Assembly: GCA_020444415.1 (NCBI GenBank)
Contig: JAHLLA010000016.1
Coordinates: 1 to 40,698, forward strand
Direction of reading: 5' to 3'
DNA from: Bacteroidota bacterium
GTDB taxonomy: Bacteria > Bacteroidota > Bacteroidia > Bacteroidales > F082
Length of the DNA stretch: 40,698 nt
A model generated the notes under the pieces. That model was given only the letters and a program-made list of their open reading frames with translations. It had not been told where the DNA came from and searched no databases. Made by a program: the position numbers and the translations under genes. Positions 16,686-25,698 of the stretch are shown in pieces; within the stretch, counting starts at the first letter, position 1, and each line of letters starts with the position of its first letter.

Positions 16686-17474
16686 ATGAATCAACCATTG
16701 GCATATGTCCATCCTCAAGCTAAAGTTGCTAAAAATGTGGTTATTGAGCCGTTTGTAAACATTGAAAAGAATGTTGAAATTGATGAAGGTACATGGATTG
16801 GATCGAATGTAACTATTATGGAAGGTGCTCGAATTGGGAAGAATTGTAAGATCTTTCCGGGAGCCGTTATAGCCGCCATTCCACAGGATTTGAAATTTGA
16901 TGGCGAGGAAACTTCCGTTATCATTGGCAACAACACCATTATAAGAGAATTTGTGACCATTAACCGTGGAACAAAAGCGAGTAATAAGACCATTATCGGT
17001 GATAACTGCCTGTTGATGGCTTATGTGCATATTGCTCACGATTGTACCATTGGTAATAACGTGATCCTTGCAAATGCCTGTAACCTGGCCGGACATATCA
17101 TCATCGACGACTGGGCTATCCTTGGAGGTCTTTCAGCAGTGCATCAATTTGTAAATATTGGTATGCATGCGATGGTTTCAGGAGGTAGTATGGTACGCAA
17201 AGATGTTCCATCTTTTGTAAAAGCAGGCCGTGATCCTCTGGCATTTATCGGCGTAAATTCCATAGGATTAAGAAGAAGAGGCTTTACGAATGAAAGGATC
17301 AATGCCATACAGGAAATTTACCGGATCCTTTACCTACGAGGATATAATATCTCCCAGGCAGTGAGGTACATTGAAGCAAACATTCCTTCGACACCTGACA
17401 GGGACGAAATATTGAGTTTTATTACCAATTCACAACGTGGCTTGATGAAAGGTTATACCCGGATCAAAGACTAA
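16686..17474 (+). CDS. lpxA: UDP-GlcNAc 3-O-acyltransferase (LpxA)
   Basis: A 262-residue left-handed beta-helix acyltransferase, the first step of lipid A synthesis. It has many hexapeptide turns, the catalytic histidine in YVHIAHDCTIGNNVILANAC, the HQFVNIG and GGSMVRKDVPSFVKAGRDPL motifs typical of LpxA, and the helical C-terminal domain (RRRGFTNERINAIQEIYRIL). Its normal position directly after lpxC-fabZ supports the call. Length matches E. coli LpxA. Confidence 0.96.
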   Translation: MNQPLAYVHPQAKVAKNVVIEPFVNIEKNVEIDEGTWIGSNVTIMEGARIGKNCKIFPGAVIAAIPQDLKFDGEETSVIIGNNTIIREFVTINRGTKASNKTIIGDNCLLMAYVHIAHDCTIGNNVILANACNLAGHIIIDDWAILGGLSAVHQFVNIGMHAMVSGGSMVRKDVPSFVKAGRDPLAFIGVNSIGLRRRGFTNERINAIQEIYRILYLRGYNISQAVRYIEANIPSTPDRDEILSFITNSQRGLMKGYTRIKD

Positions 17475-17535
17475 GTTCGCAATTGAAACATCAAAATTAT
17501 TTTTAAGATATTAATACGCAATAAACCTAATAAAT

Positions 17536-18102
17536 ATGGCTACAACCGCAGATTTCAGGAATGGACTATGCATGGAACATAATGGTGAATTATGGACAAT
17601 TGTTGAATTCCAGCATGTAAAACCGGGAAAAGGACCGGCATTCGTCAGAACCAAGATCAAAAATGTAAAAACGGGTAAAGTATTATCCAATACATTTACT
17701 TCTGGTGTAAAAATAAATGTACAGAGGATTGAAAACCGGCAATACCAGTATTTATATAATGAAGGAGACATTTATCATTTTATGAATACCGAAGACTACG
17801 AGCAAACTTTCATTAATAAAGAAATGATATCAGCACCTGAGTTATTAAAAGAAGGTGAATTGGTTCAAATTTCTTTTCATGCCGAAACCGACTCTGCCAT
17901 CTCCTGCGATATGCCAACTTATGTTATACTGCAGATTACGTATACTGAACCCGGCGACAAAGGCAATACAGCCACAAATACTTTTAAAGATGCCACGGTT
18001 GAAACCGGCGCTACCGTCAAAGTTCCGCTATTTATCAACGAGGGCGATCATATTAAGGTGGATACCCGGACCAAAGAATATTCAGAACGCGTAAAAGTAT
18101 AA
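17536..18102 (+). CDS. efp: Translation elongation factor P
   Basis: A 188-residue EF-P with three beta-barrel domains. The N-terminal loop VEFQHVKPGKGPAFVRTK carries the tip lysine K32, the position modified or substituted in different lineages, and the C-terminal domain ends VPLFINEGDHIKVDTRTKEYSERV. EF-P relieves ribosome stalling at polyproline. It sits inside the lipid A group, 61 bp after lpxA and 2 bp before the second lpxD-like gene, an order I recall from many Bacteroidetes. No EpmA/EpmB-type modifier is seen in the window. Confidence 0.97.
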   Translation: MATTADFRNGLCMEHNGELWTIVEFQHVKPGKGPAFVRTKIKNVKTGKVLSNTFTSGVKINVQRIENRQYQYLYNEGDIYHFMNTEDYEQTFINKEMISAPELLKEGELVQISFHAETDSAISCDMPTYVILQITYTEPGDKGNTATNTFKDATVETGATVKVPLFINEGDHIKVDTRTKEYSERVKV

Positions 18103-18104
18103 AC

Positions 18105-19031
18105 ATGGATTTCCCCCAACCCCTGCACGTTTCTGAAATCGCAGACATTATTGGATCAGAGATAAAAGGCAGTGAAAACACAGCCATCGGATTAAATGAG
18201 TTACATGTGGTGCGTGAGGGCGATGTAACTTTTGTTGATCACCCAAAATATTATAACAAAGTACTCAACTCGGCTGCAACTGTAATTATTATTAATAAGG
18301 AAGTGGATCCCCCTGCAAATAAAACATTACTGATCCACCCAGCACCCTTTGATGCATTCAACCAGCTCATCCTGAGATTCAGGCCATTTCAGCCTTCAAA
18401 TGCTGCCATCAGCGGAACGGCTAAAATTGGAAAAAGTACGGTTATTCAGCCTGGTGCATTTATAGGGAACAATGTGGTTATAGGAGACAACTGCATCATC
18501 CATTCCAATGCCAGTATTTATGATCATTCCATTATTGGAAATAATGTTATTGTACATTCCAATTCAGTAATTGGTGGCGATGGTTACTATTTTCAAAGGC
18601 GACCCCAAGGTTATGTAAAGTTTCATTCAGGTGGAAGAGTGATCCTGGAAGATGATGTAGAAATAGGCGCCTGCTGTTCTATCGACAAGGGCGTAACAGG
18701 CGATACAATCATTGGTAAGGGCACGAAAATGGACAACCAATGCCAGGTAGGCCACGATACCCGAATTGGCAAAAACTGCCTGATCGGGGCTTATGCTGCC
18801 ATTGCAGGGGTAACTGTTATTGAAGATGATGTGATTTTATGGGCCAGGGTAGCCGTGAACAAAGATATTACCATTAAAAAAGGAGCTGTTCTATTAGCCA
18901 CTTCTGCGGTTGATAAAACAATTGAAGGTAATTGCACTTACATGGGTTCGCCCGCTATTGAAGTAAAAAAATACTGGAGGCAGTATGTAGCCATGAAAGA
19001 ACTGCCAGAATTCATGAAGAAATTCAGATAG
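18105..19031 (+). CDS. Second LpxD-like N-acyltransferase
   Basis: A 308-residue protein with the same design as LpxD: an N-terminal uridine-binding-type domain (PLHVSEIADIIGSEIKG; GDVTFVDHPKYYNK) and a hexapeptide beta helix. A histidine aligned with the LpxD catalytic residue is kept (H217 in DNQCQVGHDTRIG), but the second histidine of LpxD is missing (IAGVTVIEDD here versus [10 protein letters not shown] in the first copy), and the protein is about 30 residues shorter. It starts 2 bp after efp and should be co-translated with it. It could acylate a different UDP-sugar or use a different acyl donor; it is often annotated simply as LpxD. The function is inferred. Confidence 0.8.
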   Translation: MDFPQPLHVSEIADIIGSEIKGSENTAIGLNELHVVREGDVTFVDHPKYYNKVLNSAATVIIINKEVDPPANKTLLIHPAPFDAFNQLILRFRPFQPSNAAISGTAKIGKSTVIQPGAFIGNNVVIGDNCIIHSNASIYDHSIIGNNVIVHSNSVIGGDGYYFQRRPQGYVKFHSGGRVILEDDVEIGACCSIDKGVTGDTIIGKGTKMDNQCQVGHDTRIGKNCLIGAYAAIAGVTVIEDDVILWARVAVNKDITIKKGAVLLATSAVDKTIEGNCTYMGSPAIEVKKYWRQYVAMKELPEFMKKFR

Positions 19032-19035
19032 ATTT

Positions 19036-20481
19036 CTAATTCTTTTCTTCTTCTATTTGCTTTGGATGCTGCCGCGTATGATAGATATCCAATGCTACGA
19101 TGATCGCCACAAATCCCCAGAAAGGTACGGAAAGCTTATCTGTATCTAGGAAATTATTCAAGAAACCATGCGAAATATAGGTAATCAAACCAAGGGTAGA
19201 CATCAGGCTTAGAAACTTCACTTCTTTGTTACCTCTTTTATAGACCATTAAACCGGTATAAATAATCCACGAAAATAATAACAACACAATCATCATACCG
19301 ACCAATCCCATTTCAGCAAGTGGTCCCAGATATTCGCTGTGGGCATTTCCCTGATCTCCTAAATTTGTACTAATGATTGTTTTTTCTTTAGATCGTTGAT
19401 AAGGTGAATACACAAACTGGTAAGTTCCAGGTCCCCAGCCAAACACCGGCCTGTCGTTAAAAAGCCTGATGGCTGCCTGCCATCTATTGATCCTTTCAAG
19501 GTTGGAAGCATCAGAAGAAATATTGGCAATTGATTGGACATGCTCAACAAAATTTGCCGAAGAATCCTGTTTATTCTTCTCCAGCCTGTCCAATATCTGA
19601 TGCTGAAAGGAAAAGAAAACACCCAGTAATATGGCACCTGTAATGACAAGCCAGTAGAACCTGATACGCAACATTACGATTATAAACACTACGAGTGAAA
19701 TAACAATACTAATCCATGCAGCTCTTCCGTAGGAGAAAATAACACCGATTGTAAAAATGATAAATACAAATACATTGAATATCTTTAAAGCTTTACTGAT
19801 GCCCGGATAAAATAAAAATCCTACGATCACAGGATAAAAAATGGCCAGGGCAGCACCATAAGCTGTATGGTCATTGTAGAAAGGAGACATCACCCAATGA
19901 CCTGCTTCTTCTTCAAATCCATACCTGGCATGTTGGATAAGTGTGTATATAACTACGATTAATAATCCTGTAATGTATAACCAGTAAAATCGTTTGATAT
20001 TTTTCATATCACTGAATACCATGGCAGCGATAAAATAAAACGGCACAACAAACCATATGCGAGCCAGCAAATATTTTAATGAAACAACGGGTAATTCACT
20101 GGTGAGGGTTGTTAATAACATCCAGAAGAGGCTCAGGTAAATAATGTACGAAACGGGATGTTGAGCGACCTTTTTTTCATACTTTTTATTAAAAATCAAA
20201 TTGGCTAAAAACAGCACAACTACACCAAACATGAGTGGTTCCGTGGGAAGAGAAATACCCAGTCCCATTTCCAGGTCGCTGATGTTTACCGCAAGAGGTG
20301 TTAAGAAAGTTATTAAGAGTATAATTTTATCAAGGGAAACCAGGTAATAGTAAAATACGATAAGCACCACAGGCAACAAAAACAGCCAATAAAAGTCCTT
20401 TTCAAGTACCAAATAAAAATTGATAATTAAGAAAAGTGCCGTTATAGCATAAACCCATATTATTTTTGCTTTTTCAACCAT
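19036..20481 (-). CDS. O-antigen ligase / polymerase family membrane protein
   Basis: A 481-residue protein with about ten to twelve membrane segments and one large periplasmic loop. The loop holds the Wzy_C features: RINRWQAAIRLFNDRPVFGWGPGTYQFVYSPYQ is an unusually clear match (R...A...F...P..G.G.G.Y), followed by GNAHSEYLGPLAEMGLVGM with the conserved histidine. Such proteins either polymerise polysaccharide repeat units (Wzy) or ligate O-antigen to lipid A core (WaaL); sequence alone does not separate these. It is the last gene of a minus-strand run with the Wzz-like and flippase genes, 21 bp after the Wzz-like gene. It converges on the second lpxD-like gene with 4 bp between stops. Confidence 0.87.
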   Translation of the reverse strand: MVEKAKIIWVYAITALFLIINFYLVLEKDFYWLFLLPVVLIVFYYYLVSLDKIILLITFLTPLAVNISDLEMGLGISLPTEPLMFGVVVLFLANLIFNKKYEKKVAQHPVSYIIYLSLFWMLLTTLTSELPVVSLKYLLARIWFVVPFYFIAAMVFSDMKNIKRFYWLYITGLLIVVIYTLIQHARYGFEEEAGHWVMSPFYNDHTAYGAALAIFYPVIVGFLFYPGISKALKIFNVFVFIIFTIGVIFSYGRAAWISIVISLVVFIIVMLRIRFYWLVITGAILLGVFFSFQHQILDRLEKNKQDSSANFVEHVQSIANISSDASNLERINRWQAAIRLFNDRPVFGWGPGTYQFVYSPYQRSKEKTIISTNLGDQGNAHSEYLGPLAEMGLVGMMIVLLLFSWIIYTGLMVYKRGNKEVKFLSLMSTLGLITYISHGFLNNFLDTDKLSVPFWGFVAIIVALDIYHTRQHPKQIEEEKN

Positions 20482-20502
20482 AGATTGAATGACGACCTTA
20501 CT

Positions 20503-22680
20503 TTATTCGCGCCTTTTCCGGCTTTCAACGATGAAGATAACCAGCGTTGCCAATATGAAAGCTGCTAATGAAACCACTACTACTACCAGCCAACGAACCG
20601 GATATGTTTTTTTATCAGCAGGGAAAGGTGATGTAATGACATTGGCATAGGTAAGATTTGAATTTATAAACCTCCAGGTTAATTCGTAGTCCTGTTTTGT
20701 ATTCACATACGAAATGGCCTCATTCTCAATCATTTTTACAATTTCTACCAATTGCCCGCCATAATTTTGCATGCTGGTAAACAACCTTTCCACTTCCTTA
20801 TTATTGATCTGGCTGCTATTATTTCCGTAAACCGTTTTCAGATAACCGCGCATGATTTCCTGGCTCTGTGATTCATATTGAATAATGCCGTGTTTTGTAC
20901 CCAGATCAATCATCAGGTTTTTCAATGAATCAAGCGTGTTACGTTTTAAATCCAGTTGGAGTTCATACATATCGATTACTTCACGATACTTGGATTTATG
21001 CAAATACGCTACTTTTCTATTGTAAAAATCAAGGATCGCGCCTACCATCAGGGCTGCTGTGTCGGGGTCTTTATCCAATACCTCTATCTGAACCGACTCG
21101 TAAGGGGTTTTACTAATACTTACATTCTGATTGTACTCATATAACAACACCGTTTTAAAATACTTATAGTTTGTATCAATTTCATAGTGTTTCGGTAGAT
21201 TGAACTTCTGTATTATACTGTCCTTAATATCCTGTGAGTTGAGTATCTGAAGCATTTGCTCGGTTTCACTTTCTTCAGAATACGGTTCTACATTTGCCGG
21301 ATAGGCCACAGCATAGGATTTAAATAACGGCGTAATAAATGCTGGCCCCGAAAAAATAGCGGCTCCTAAAGCGGCTATCAGCACAATAACCAACAAATGT
21401 ATCTTCCATTTATCAATCACATTGATCAGATTCGCACTTTTAAAATAATTTTCCATTTGTGTGATAAAGTTATCTCTTTGTTTTATTTCTGTTTCTTTAT
21501 TCTCAACTTCTTTCTTTTCATTTGAAACAACGGTTTCCTCTACTTTTACTTCTAACGCTTTTTTTGCTTCAATTGTATCTATTTGTACCTGCTTTTCACT
21601 TTTCAGCAAAGCGATGAAAGCACTCAGAGGACCTGGCTCATCTCTTTTTTTTTTTGAGACAATCAGTAAATTATCCGAAAACACTTCAATTAACCCAAAA
21701 ATGAGTAAGGCCAGGAACAGGGCTGAAAATAACGTAATAACAACAATCAACCACCTGATGGGATACGATTTGCGTTCCGCTTTATAAGCACTGCTCACCA
21801 CAAATTTATGGGGCAGGTTTTCGGTAGCGTCCACTTTGGCCTCTTCATATTTAGCTTTCAACTCACTTAATAATTTTTTATCGTGTTCCAGTGCATCTCT
21901 TATAGAAACGTATGGACCGCCATATTTAGCAAGTGTTTCTAGCTTTTGCTCCAGTCTTTTTACGCCCGAATTATTGCCCTGTGCCATTTCAATAGCAAGT
22001 TGCCGGTTAAACATCTCCGATTGGCTTTCATAATCGTGCACACCTAATTCACGTAATATTGTCAGGGAGTCTTCTTTGGCTTCTACTTCTCTTTTTAGTG
22101 ATAAATATTCTTTTTCAACAATCCTGAATGCTTTTCGTGCAATTTCTTTCTGCATTGTATTGATGGTAGAGTCTACCAGTTCACCTACGTCATTCGCCAT
22201 ATCGGCTGCTAACTGCGGATCTTCATCGTACACGGATATTTTAACAGCCATGTATTCCGTACGGCGGAAGGTGAAGTTATCTTCATATTGGTTGAACAAA
22301 CTGGTCATTTTGTACTTCGAGTCTTCCTTAATATTGTAATGATCCAGCAGCTTATACTTATCAATGATACGGTCCCTGATCTTATTAGAATTCAGTACCT
22401 GGAGCATTTGCTCGGTTTGTTCATCTTCCCCAAACTCAAGAATATCTTTTGTATTTCCACGGTTGTCACTCAGCAAAGCTTTTGAAATGGAATTACTGGC
22501 TGTAGGATAAAGTATCACCGTCGATTTATACATCGGCTTGATAAAAAACGGGGATGAGAAAACAATGGCTGCAATGATGGCGATAATTCCAATATAGAAC
22601 AGGTGTTTCCTGTACTTTATTATCACCTGCATGATGGTTCCTGAAAAGAATGGCTTATTCGCCTGATCACTTAACTCCAT
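20503..22680 (-). CDS. Double-length Wzz/chain-length-determinant protein (two tandem Wzz units)
   Basis: A 725-residue protein made of two similar halves. Each half has a cytoplasmic start, a membrane segment (about 31-50 and 430-450), a periplasmic domain with the shared block EQMLQ(V/I)LNS, a coiled coil, and a closing membrane segment after a YP(I/V)RWL(I/V)VV motif (about 312-335 and 695-718). The halves are joined by a charged 75-residue cytoplasmic linker rich in Lys and Glu. Wzz proteins set surface polysaccharide chain length by forming periplasmic rings, normally with one such unit per chain. No tyrosine-kinase (BY-kinase) domain is present. The neighbours are a flippase and a ligase/polymerase on the same strand, so it most likely serves the same polymer. 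Confidence 0.88.
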   Translation of the reverse strand: MELSDQANKPFFSGTIMQVIIKYRKHLFYIGIIAIIAAIVFSSPFFIKPMYKSTVILYPTASNSISKALLSDNRGNTKDILEFGEDEQTEQMLQVLNSNKIRDRIIDKYKLLDHYNIKEDSKYKMTSLFNQYEDNFTFRRTEYMAVKISVYDEDPQLAADMANDVGELVDSTINTMQKEIARKAFRIVEKEYLSLKREVEAKEDSLTILRELGVHDYESQSEMFNRQLAIEMAQGNNSGVKRLEQKLETLAKYGGPYVSIRDALEHDKKLLSELKAKYEEAKVDATENLPHKFVVSSAYKAERKSYPIRWLIVVITLFSALFLALLIFGLIEVFSDNLLIVSKKKRDEPGPLSAFIALLKSEKQVQIDTIEAKKALEVKVEETVVSNEKKEVENKETEIKQRDNFITQMENYFKSANLINVIDKWKIHLLVIVLIAALGAAIFSGPAFITPLFKSYAVAYPANVEPYSEESETEQMLQILNSQDIKDSIIQKFNLPKHYEIDTNYKYFKTVLLYEYNQNVSISKTPYESVQIEVLDKDPDTAALMVGAILDFYNRKVAYLHKSKYREVIDMYELQLDLKRNTLDSLKNLMIDLGTKHGIIQYESQSQEIMRGYLKTVYGNNSSQINNKEVERLFTSMQNYGGQLVEIVKMIENEAISYVNTKQDYELTWRFINSNLTYANVITSPFPADKKTYPVRWLVVVVVSLAAFILATLVIFIVESRKRRE

Positions 22681-22755
22681 GCGATTTATTTAGAGTGCTC
22701 AAAAATAGGAATTTTTCATGATATTCCAACTGCTATTATTTACTATTCATTGCAA

Positions 22756-24234
22756 CTATCCTTTTAGTATTGAAATGAATTCCCTGATGTTCAATAATTT
22801 TAAACTGAATGAAATCAGCAGACCCGCTATCAGCATCATGATCATGGAAATTATCCAATTTTGAATTTGGATATATTGAAGCAAATAGCCTGTAATGAAG
22901 GTGAGAATTATGGTAGCAGTCAACCTGAATATCAGCTTATAATTCACATTCCATTTAAACAACTTGTAGGCAATAAAAATTTGCAAGATAGCTGACAATG
23001 CCTGCGCCGTAAGGCTCGCGTATGCCGAACCCAGGGCAAAATATTTCGGAATAAGAATAAAATTCAATATAATATTGGCTGACAAACTCACAACAGCGAT
23101 CAGGTTCAAATATTTCAAACTGTTATTTGCCGTGAGAAGTGTGCCGAATATATAAATGGATGAAACGAATACAAGGCTGAACATCAGCAGCTTGAATATT
23201 TTTGCAGATAACAATATTCTTTCCAGGTAGTTGGTATACAATTCCCCCTCGGCAGGTGTGTAAAGCAATTGCATGATCTGCTCACCATAAAATATGGATG
23301 TGATCGCTACAATTAAAGTACCTGAAATGATGATGGAAAACGAGAGTCGCAAAAGTTTAATCAGAGATTCATTTTCCTTGATCATTTTAGCAAATAAGGG
23401 CAACAACAACACTGAAAACAATAGTGCAAAATTTTGTCCTGCATCCAGTAACCTGAAAGCTTGCGCGTAAATACCCGACTGTTCGTTACCAAAAGCACCT
23501 CCCAATATTCTTTCAATCAATACCGGATCGATGCGGCTGTAAAAGCTCATCAGCAATGCCAAAATGGCAAAAGGCATACTTTTTTTGATGATCATCAGGA
23601 AAAAGGCGGGATTCCAGTTCAGCCTGAGCTTCCCAGAACGATAAAGTACTGCTGCCAATGCGATAATGGCGGTTATGGCGTAGGAGATCGTCTGTGCATA
23701 CACAAACCATTCGATGGTAAAATGTACCCTGAAAGTTCCAACCCACAACAGGCTACCACAAATAAATATCATTAAAAGCCTGTCGAGAACTGACAGCACA
23801 CCCTCGGTTTTAAACAACAGCAAACCCGAGATATTGGAACGCAGATACAAAATAAACGACAGGAGGAACTGGTTAAAACCCACCCACGCCAGCAGGTATA
23901 ATTGCTGTCCATCGTAACCAATTATCCATCCGATCAGGAATACCAGTATACCATATACAAATCCCAGTAATATTTTAAGCGTGCTGATGCCTGCCATGTG
24001 CTTGTTCAGCAACTGGTTGTTTTGGGCAATGTTCCGGTTATTAAAATTTGTGATCCCCAAATCGAGGAGGATATAAAACAGAAAAGAAAAATTCAGAATG
24101 GTAAAATAAAAGCCGTATTCTTCAGGCCCGAGTGCATTTTGCACCTCCCGGTCGACGCCCAAAATCCAGAATGGCTTTACCAGCAGGTTAAGAAAAATAA
24201 GAAACGCGAGGTTCTTTAAAAATTTCTTTTGCAT
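22756..24234 (-). CDS. Oligosaccharide flippase family protein (Wzx-like)
   Basis: A 492-residue protein with about fourteen hydrophobic segments, beginning MQKKFLKNLAFLIFLNLLVKPFWILGVDREVQ. The N-terminal YGFYFTILNFSFLFYILLDLGITNFNNRNIAQN stretch is the signature of the polysaccharide biosynthesis/MATE-like flippase family. These proteins move lipid-linked repeat units across the inner membrane for polymerisation. It is first of a three-gene minus-strand run (flippase, Wzz-like, ligase/polymerase). An exact promoter element 6 bp upstream of the start would give a leaderless or nearly leaderless message. Confidence 0.9.
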   Translation of the reverse strand: MQKKFLKNLAFLIFLNLLVKPFWILGVDREVQNALGPEEYGFYFTILNFSFLFYILLDLGITNFNNRNIAQNNQLLNKHMAGISTLKILLGFVYGILVFLIGWIIGYDGQQLYLLAWVGFNQFLLSFILYLRSNISGLLLFKTEGVLSVLDRLLMIFICGSLLWVGTFRVHFTIEWFVYAQTISYAITAIIALAAVLYRSGKLRLNWNPAFFLMIIKKSMPFAILALLMSFYSRIDPVLIERILGGAFGNEQSGIYAQAFRLLDAGQNFALLFSVLLLPLFAKMIKENESLIKLLRLSFSIIISGTLIVAITSIFYGEQIMQLLYTPAEGELYTNYLERILLSAKIFKLLMFSLVFVSSIYIFGTLLTANNSLKYLNLIAVVSLSANIILNFILIPKYFALGSAYASLTAQALSAILQIFIAYKLFKWNVNYKLIFRLTATIILTFITGYLLQYIQIQNWIISMIMMLIAGLLISFSLKLLNIREFISILKG

Positions 24235-24239
24235 GGACG

Positions 24240-24247
24240 CAAAGGTA
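24240..24247 (-). promoter_or_regulatory. -7 promoter element at the flippase start
   Basis: TACCTTTG on the minus strand matches TAnnTTTG exactly and is followed by G. It lies only 6 bp before the ATG, so transcription from it would begin about at the start codon. This differs from the other promoters in the window, which leave leaders of about 18-32 nt, so it may be fortuitous. Confidence 0.35.
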
Positions 24248-24351
24248 GATAGTTTTGCAAAACGTTAAAAGCATTTTAAAAAGTATAATCAGTTCCTGTT
24301 TAGTTTTAATTTCAGATATTTGCGACATAAAGCACAAAACAAATCGTCCGC

Positions 24352-25482
24352 TTGAAAATAGCTGTAAATACAAGGCTTTTATTAAAAAACAAACTGGAAG
24401 GTATCGGTTGGTTCATGTTCGAAACGCTTAAGCGAATTGTCCGTGAGCATCCTGAACATACATTTTATTTCATTTTTGACCGGAAATATGACGGAAAATT
24501 CATTTTCGCCGAAAATGTCATTCCAATTGTAATTGGCCCTCCCGCACGGCATGTGAGCTTGTTTTATATATGGTTTGAATACTCCATCCCACATGCTTTA
24601 AAAAAAATAAAACCGGACGTATTTGTTTCTCCCGATGCATACAATTCATTACGCTCTCCTTTTAAAAGCCTCATTGTTATCCACGATTTGAATTTCGAGC
24701 ATTACCCTGAAAAAATGCCCTGGCTCATACGAAAATACTACCGGCATTTCACACCGCTTTTTGCCCGTAAAGCCGACAGGATAGCTACGGTATCCGAATT
24801 CTCAAAAAATGATATTGTAAAACAATACAGTATTGATCCAGACAAAATTGATGTTGTTTACAATGGTGTAAATAAAGACTATATACCTGTAAATGAAAGT
24901 ATTAAAACAGGAATAAAAGAAAAATACACCGGGGGAAATGATTTCTTTATTTATGTAGGAGCGCTTATCGACAGGAAGAACCTGGATAATTTATTCAAGG
25001 CATTTGATCAGTTTAAGAAGACTACAAAAAGCAACATCAAACTGCTAATCGTTGGTTCAAAAATGTGGCGCAACAAAGACCTTCAGTTAACTTACGATGC
25101 GATGCAATACAAAGATGATGTTGTATTTACGGGACGACTTCCTATCGAAGAGTTATGCCGGGCTACCGCATCTGCTTTGGCTCTGACTTATGTGTCCTAT
25201 TTTGAAGGATTTGGCATCCCCATTCTTGAAGCTTTTGCAACGGGTGTACCTGTCATCACTTCCAATGTTACCTCCATGCCCGAAGTAGCTGGCGATGCTG
25301 CCTTGTTAGTTGACCCTTTCGATGTGAAAGAAATAGCTGACGCCATGAAAAAAATAGCCGGGGACAAAAGTCTGAGAGAAGAACTTATTCAAAAAGGCTA
25401 TCAGAGATGCAAGTCATTCTCCTGGGACTTATCTGCACAACACTTATGGCGATCCATCGAAAAAACGATAGCTGGCTTATAA
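24352..25482 (+). CDS. Glycosyltransferase, GT4 family, with TTG start
   Basis: A 376-residue retaining glycosyltransferase of the GT-B fold. The N-terminus reads MKIAVNTRLLLKNKLEGIGWF when the TTG at 24352 is used; family members begin in this way, and the next ATG (FMFETL) would remove the first strand and the GIG loop, so TTG is the likely real start. Donor-site features: YVGALIDRKNL, VVFTGRLP, and the E-x7-E region YFEGFGIPILEAFATGVPVITS followed by MPEVAGDAALLVDPFD. It is divergent from the flippase and probably adds a sugar to the same surface polysaccharide; the sugar is not predictable. Confidence 0.9.
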   Translation: MKIAVNTRLLLKNKLEGIGWFMFETLKRIVREHPEHTFYFIFDRKYDGKFIFAENVIPIVIGPPARHVSLFYIWFEYSIPHALKKIKPDVFVSPDAYNSLRSPFKSLIVIHDLNFEHYPEKMPWLIRKYYRHFTPLFARKADRIATVSEFSKNDIVKQYSIDPDKIDVVYNGVNKDYIPVNESIKTGIKEKYTGGNDFFIYVGALIDRKNLDNLFKAFDQFKKTTKSNIKLLIVGSKMWRNKDLQLTYDAMQYKDDVVFTGRLPIEELCRATASALALTYVSYFEGFGIPILEAFATGVPVITSNVTSMPEVAGDAALLVDPFDVKEIADAMKKIAGDKSLREELIQKGYQRCKSFSWDLSAQHLWRSIEKTIAGL

Positions 25483-25554
25483 TTTTGTTTTACCTGATTT
25501 CCATATTATTAGAAGAGAAGTTTAGGAGTTGTTACACGTGAAAGTGCCAATTAT

Positions 25555-25642
25555 CTTTGTGAACTTTGTGAGGTACCTTTGTGTGCTTCGTGGTTAAGAT
25601 TTACCTCAAAGTAACGCAAAGCAGGCACAAAGTCTCACGAAG
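25555..25642. repeat. Imperfect palindromic intergenic repeat (CTTTGTG type)
   Basis: The left arm 25555-25594 (CTTTGTGAACTTTGTGAGG...) and the right arm 25603-25642 (...GGCACAAAGTCTCACGAAG) are imperfect inverted copies of about 40 bases separated by 8 bases. Words CTTTGTG/CACAAAG and CTTCGTG/CACGAAG recur within each arm, so each arm is itself a short degenerate tandem. It occupies most of the gap between the glycosyltransferase and gcvT, which converge. This kind of intergenic repeat is common in Bacteroidetes genomes as I recall. It could form a long hairpin in RNA read from either side. Confidence 0.75.
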
Positions 25643-25698
25643 AAAGTATTCATGAATATAAATATGGGAATTTCAGAACTAAATGTGTCGAACTGAAA

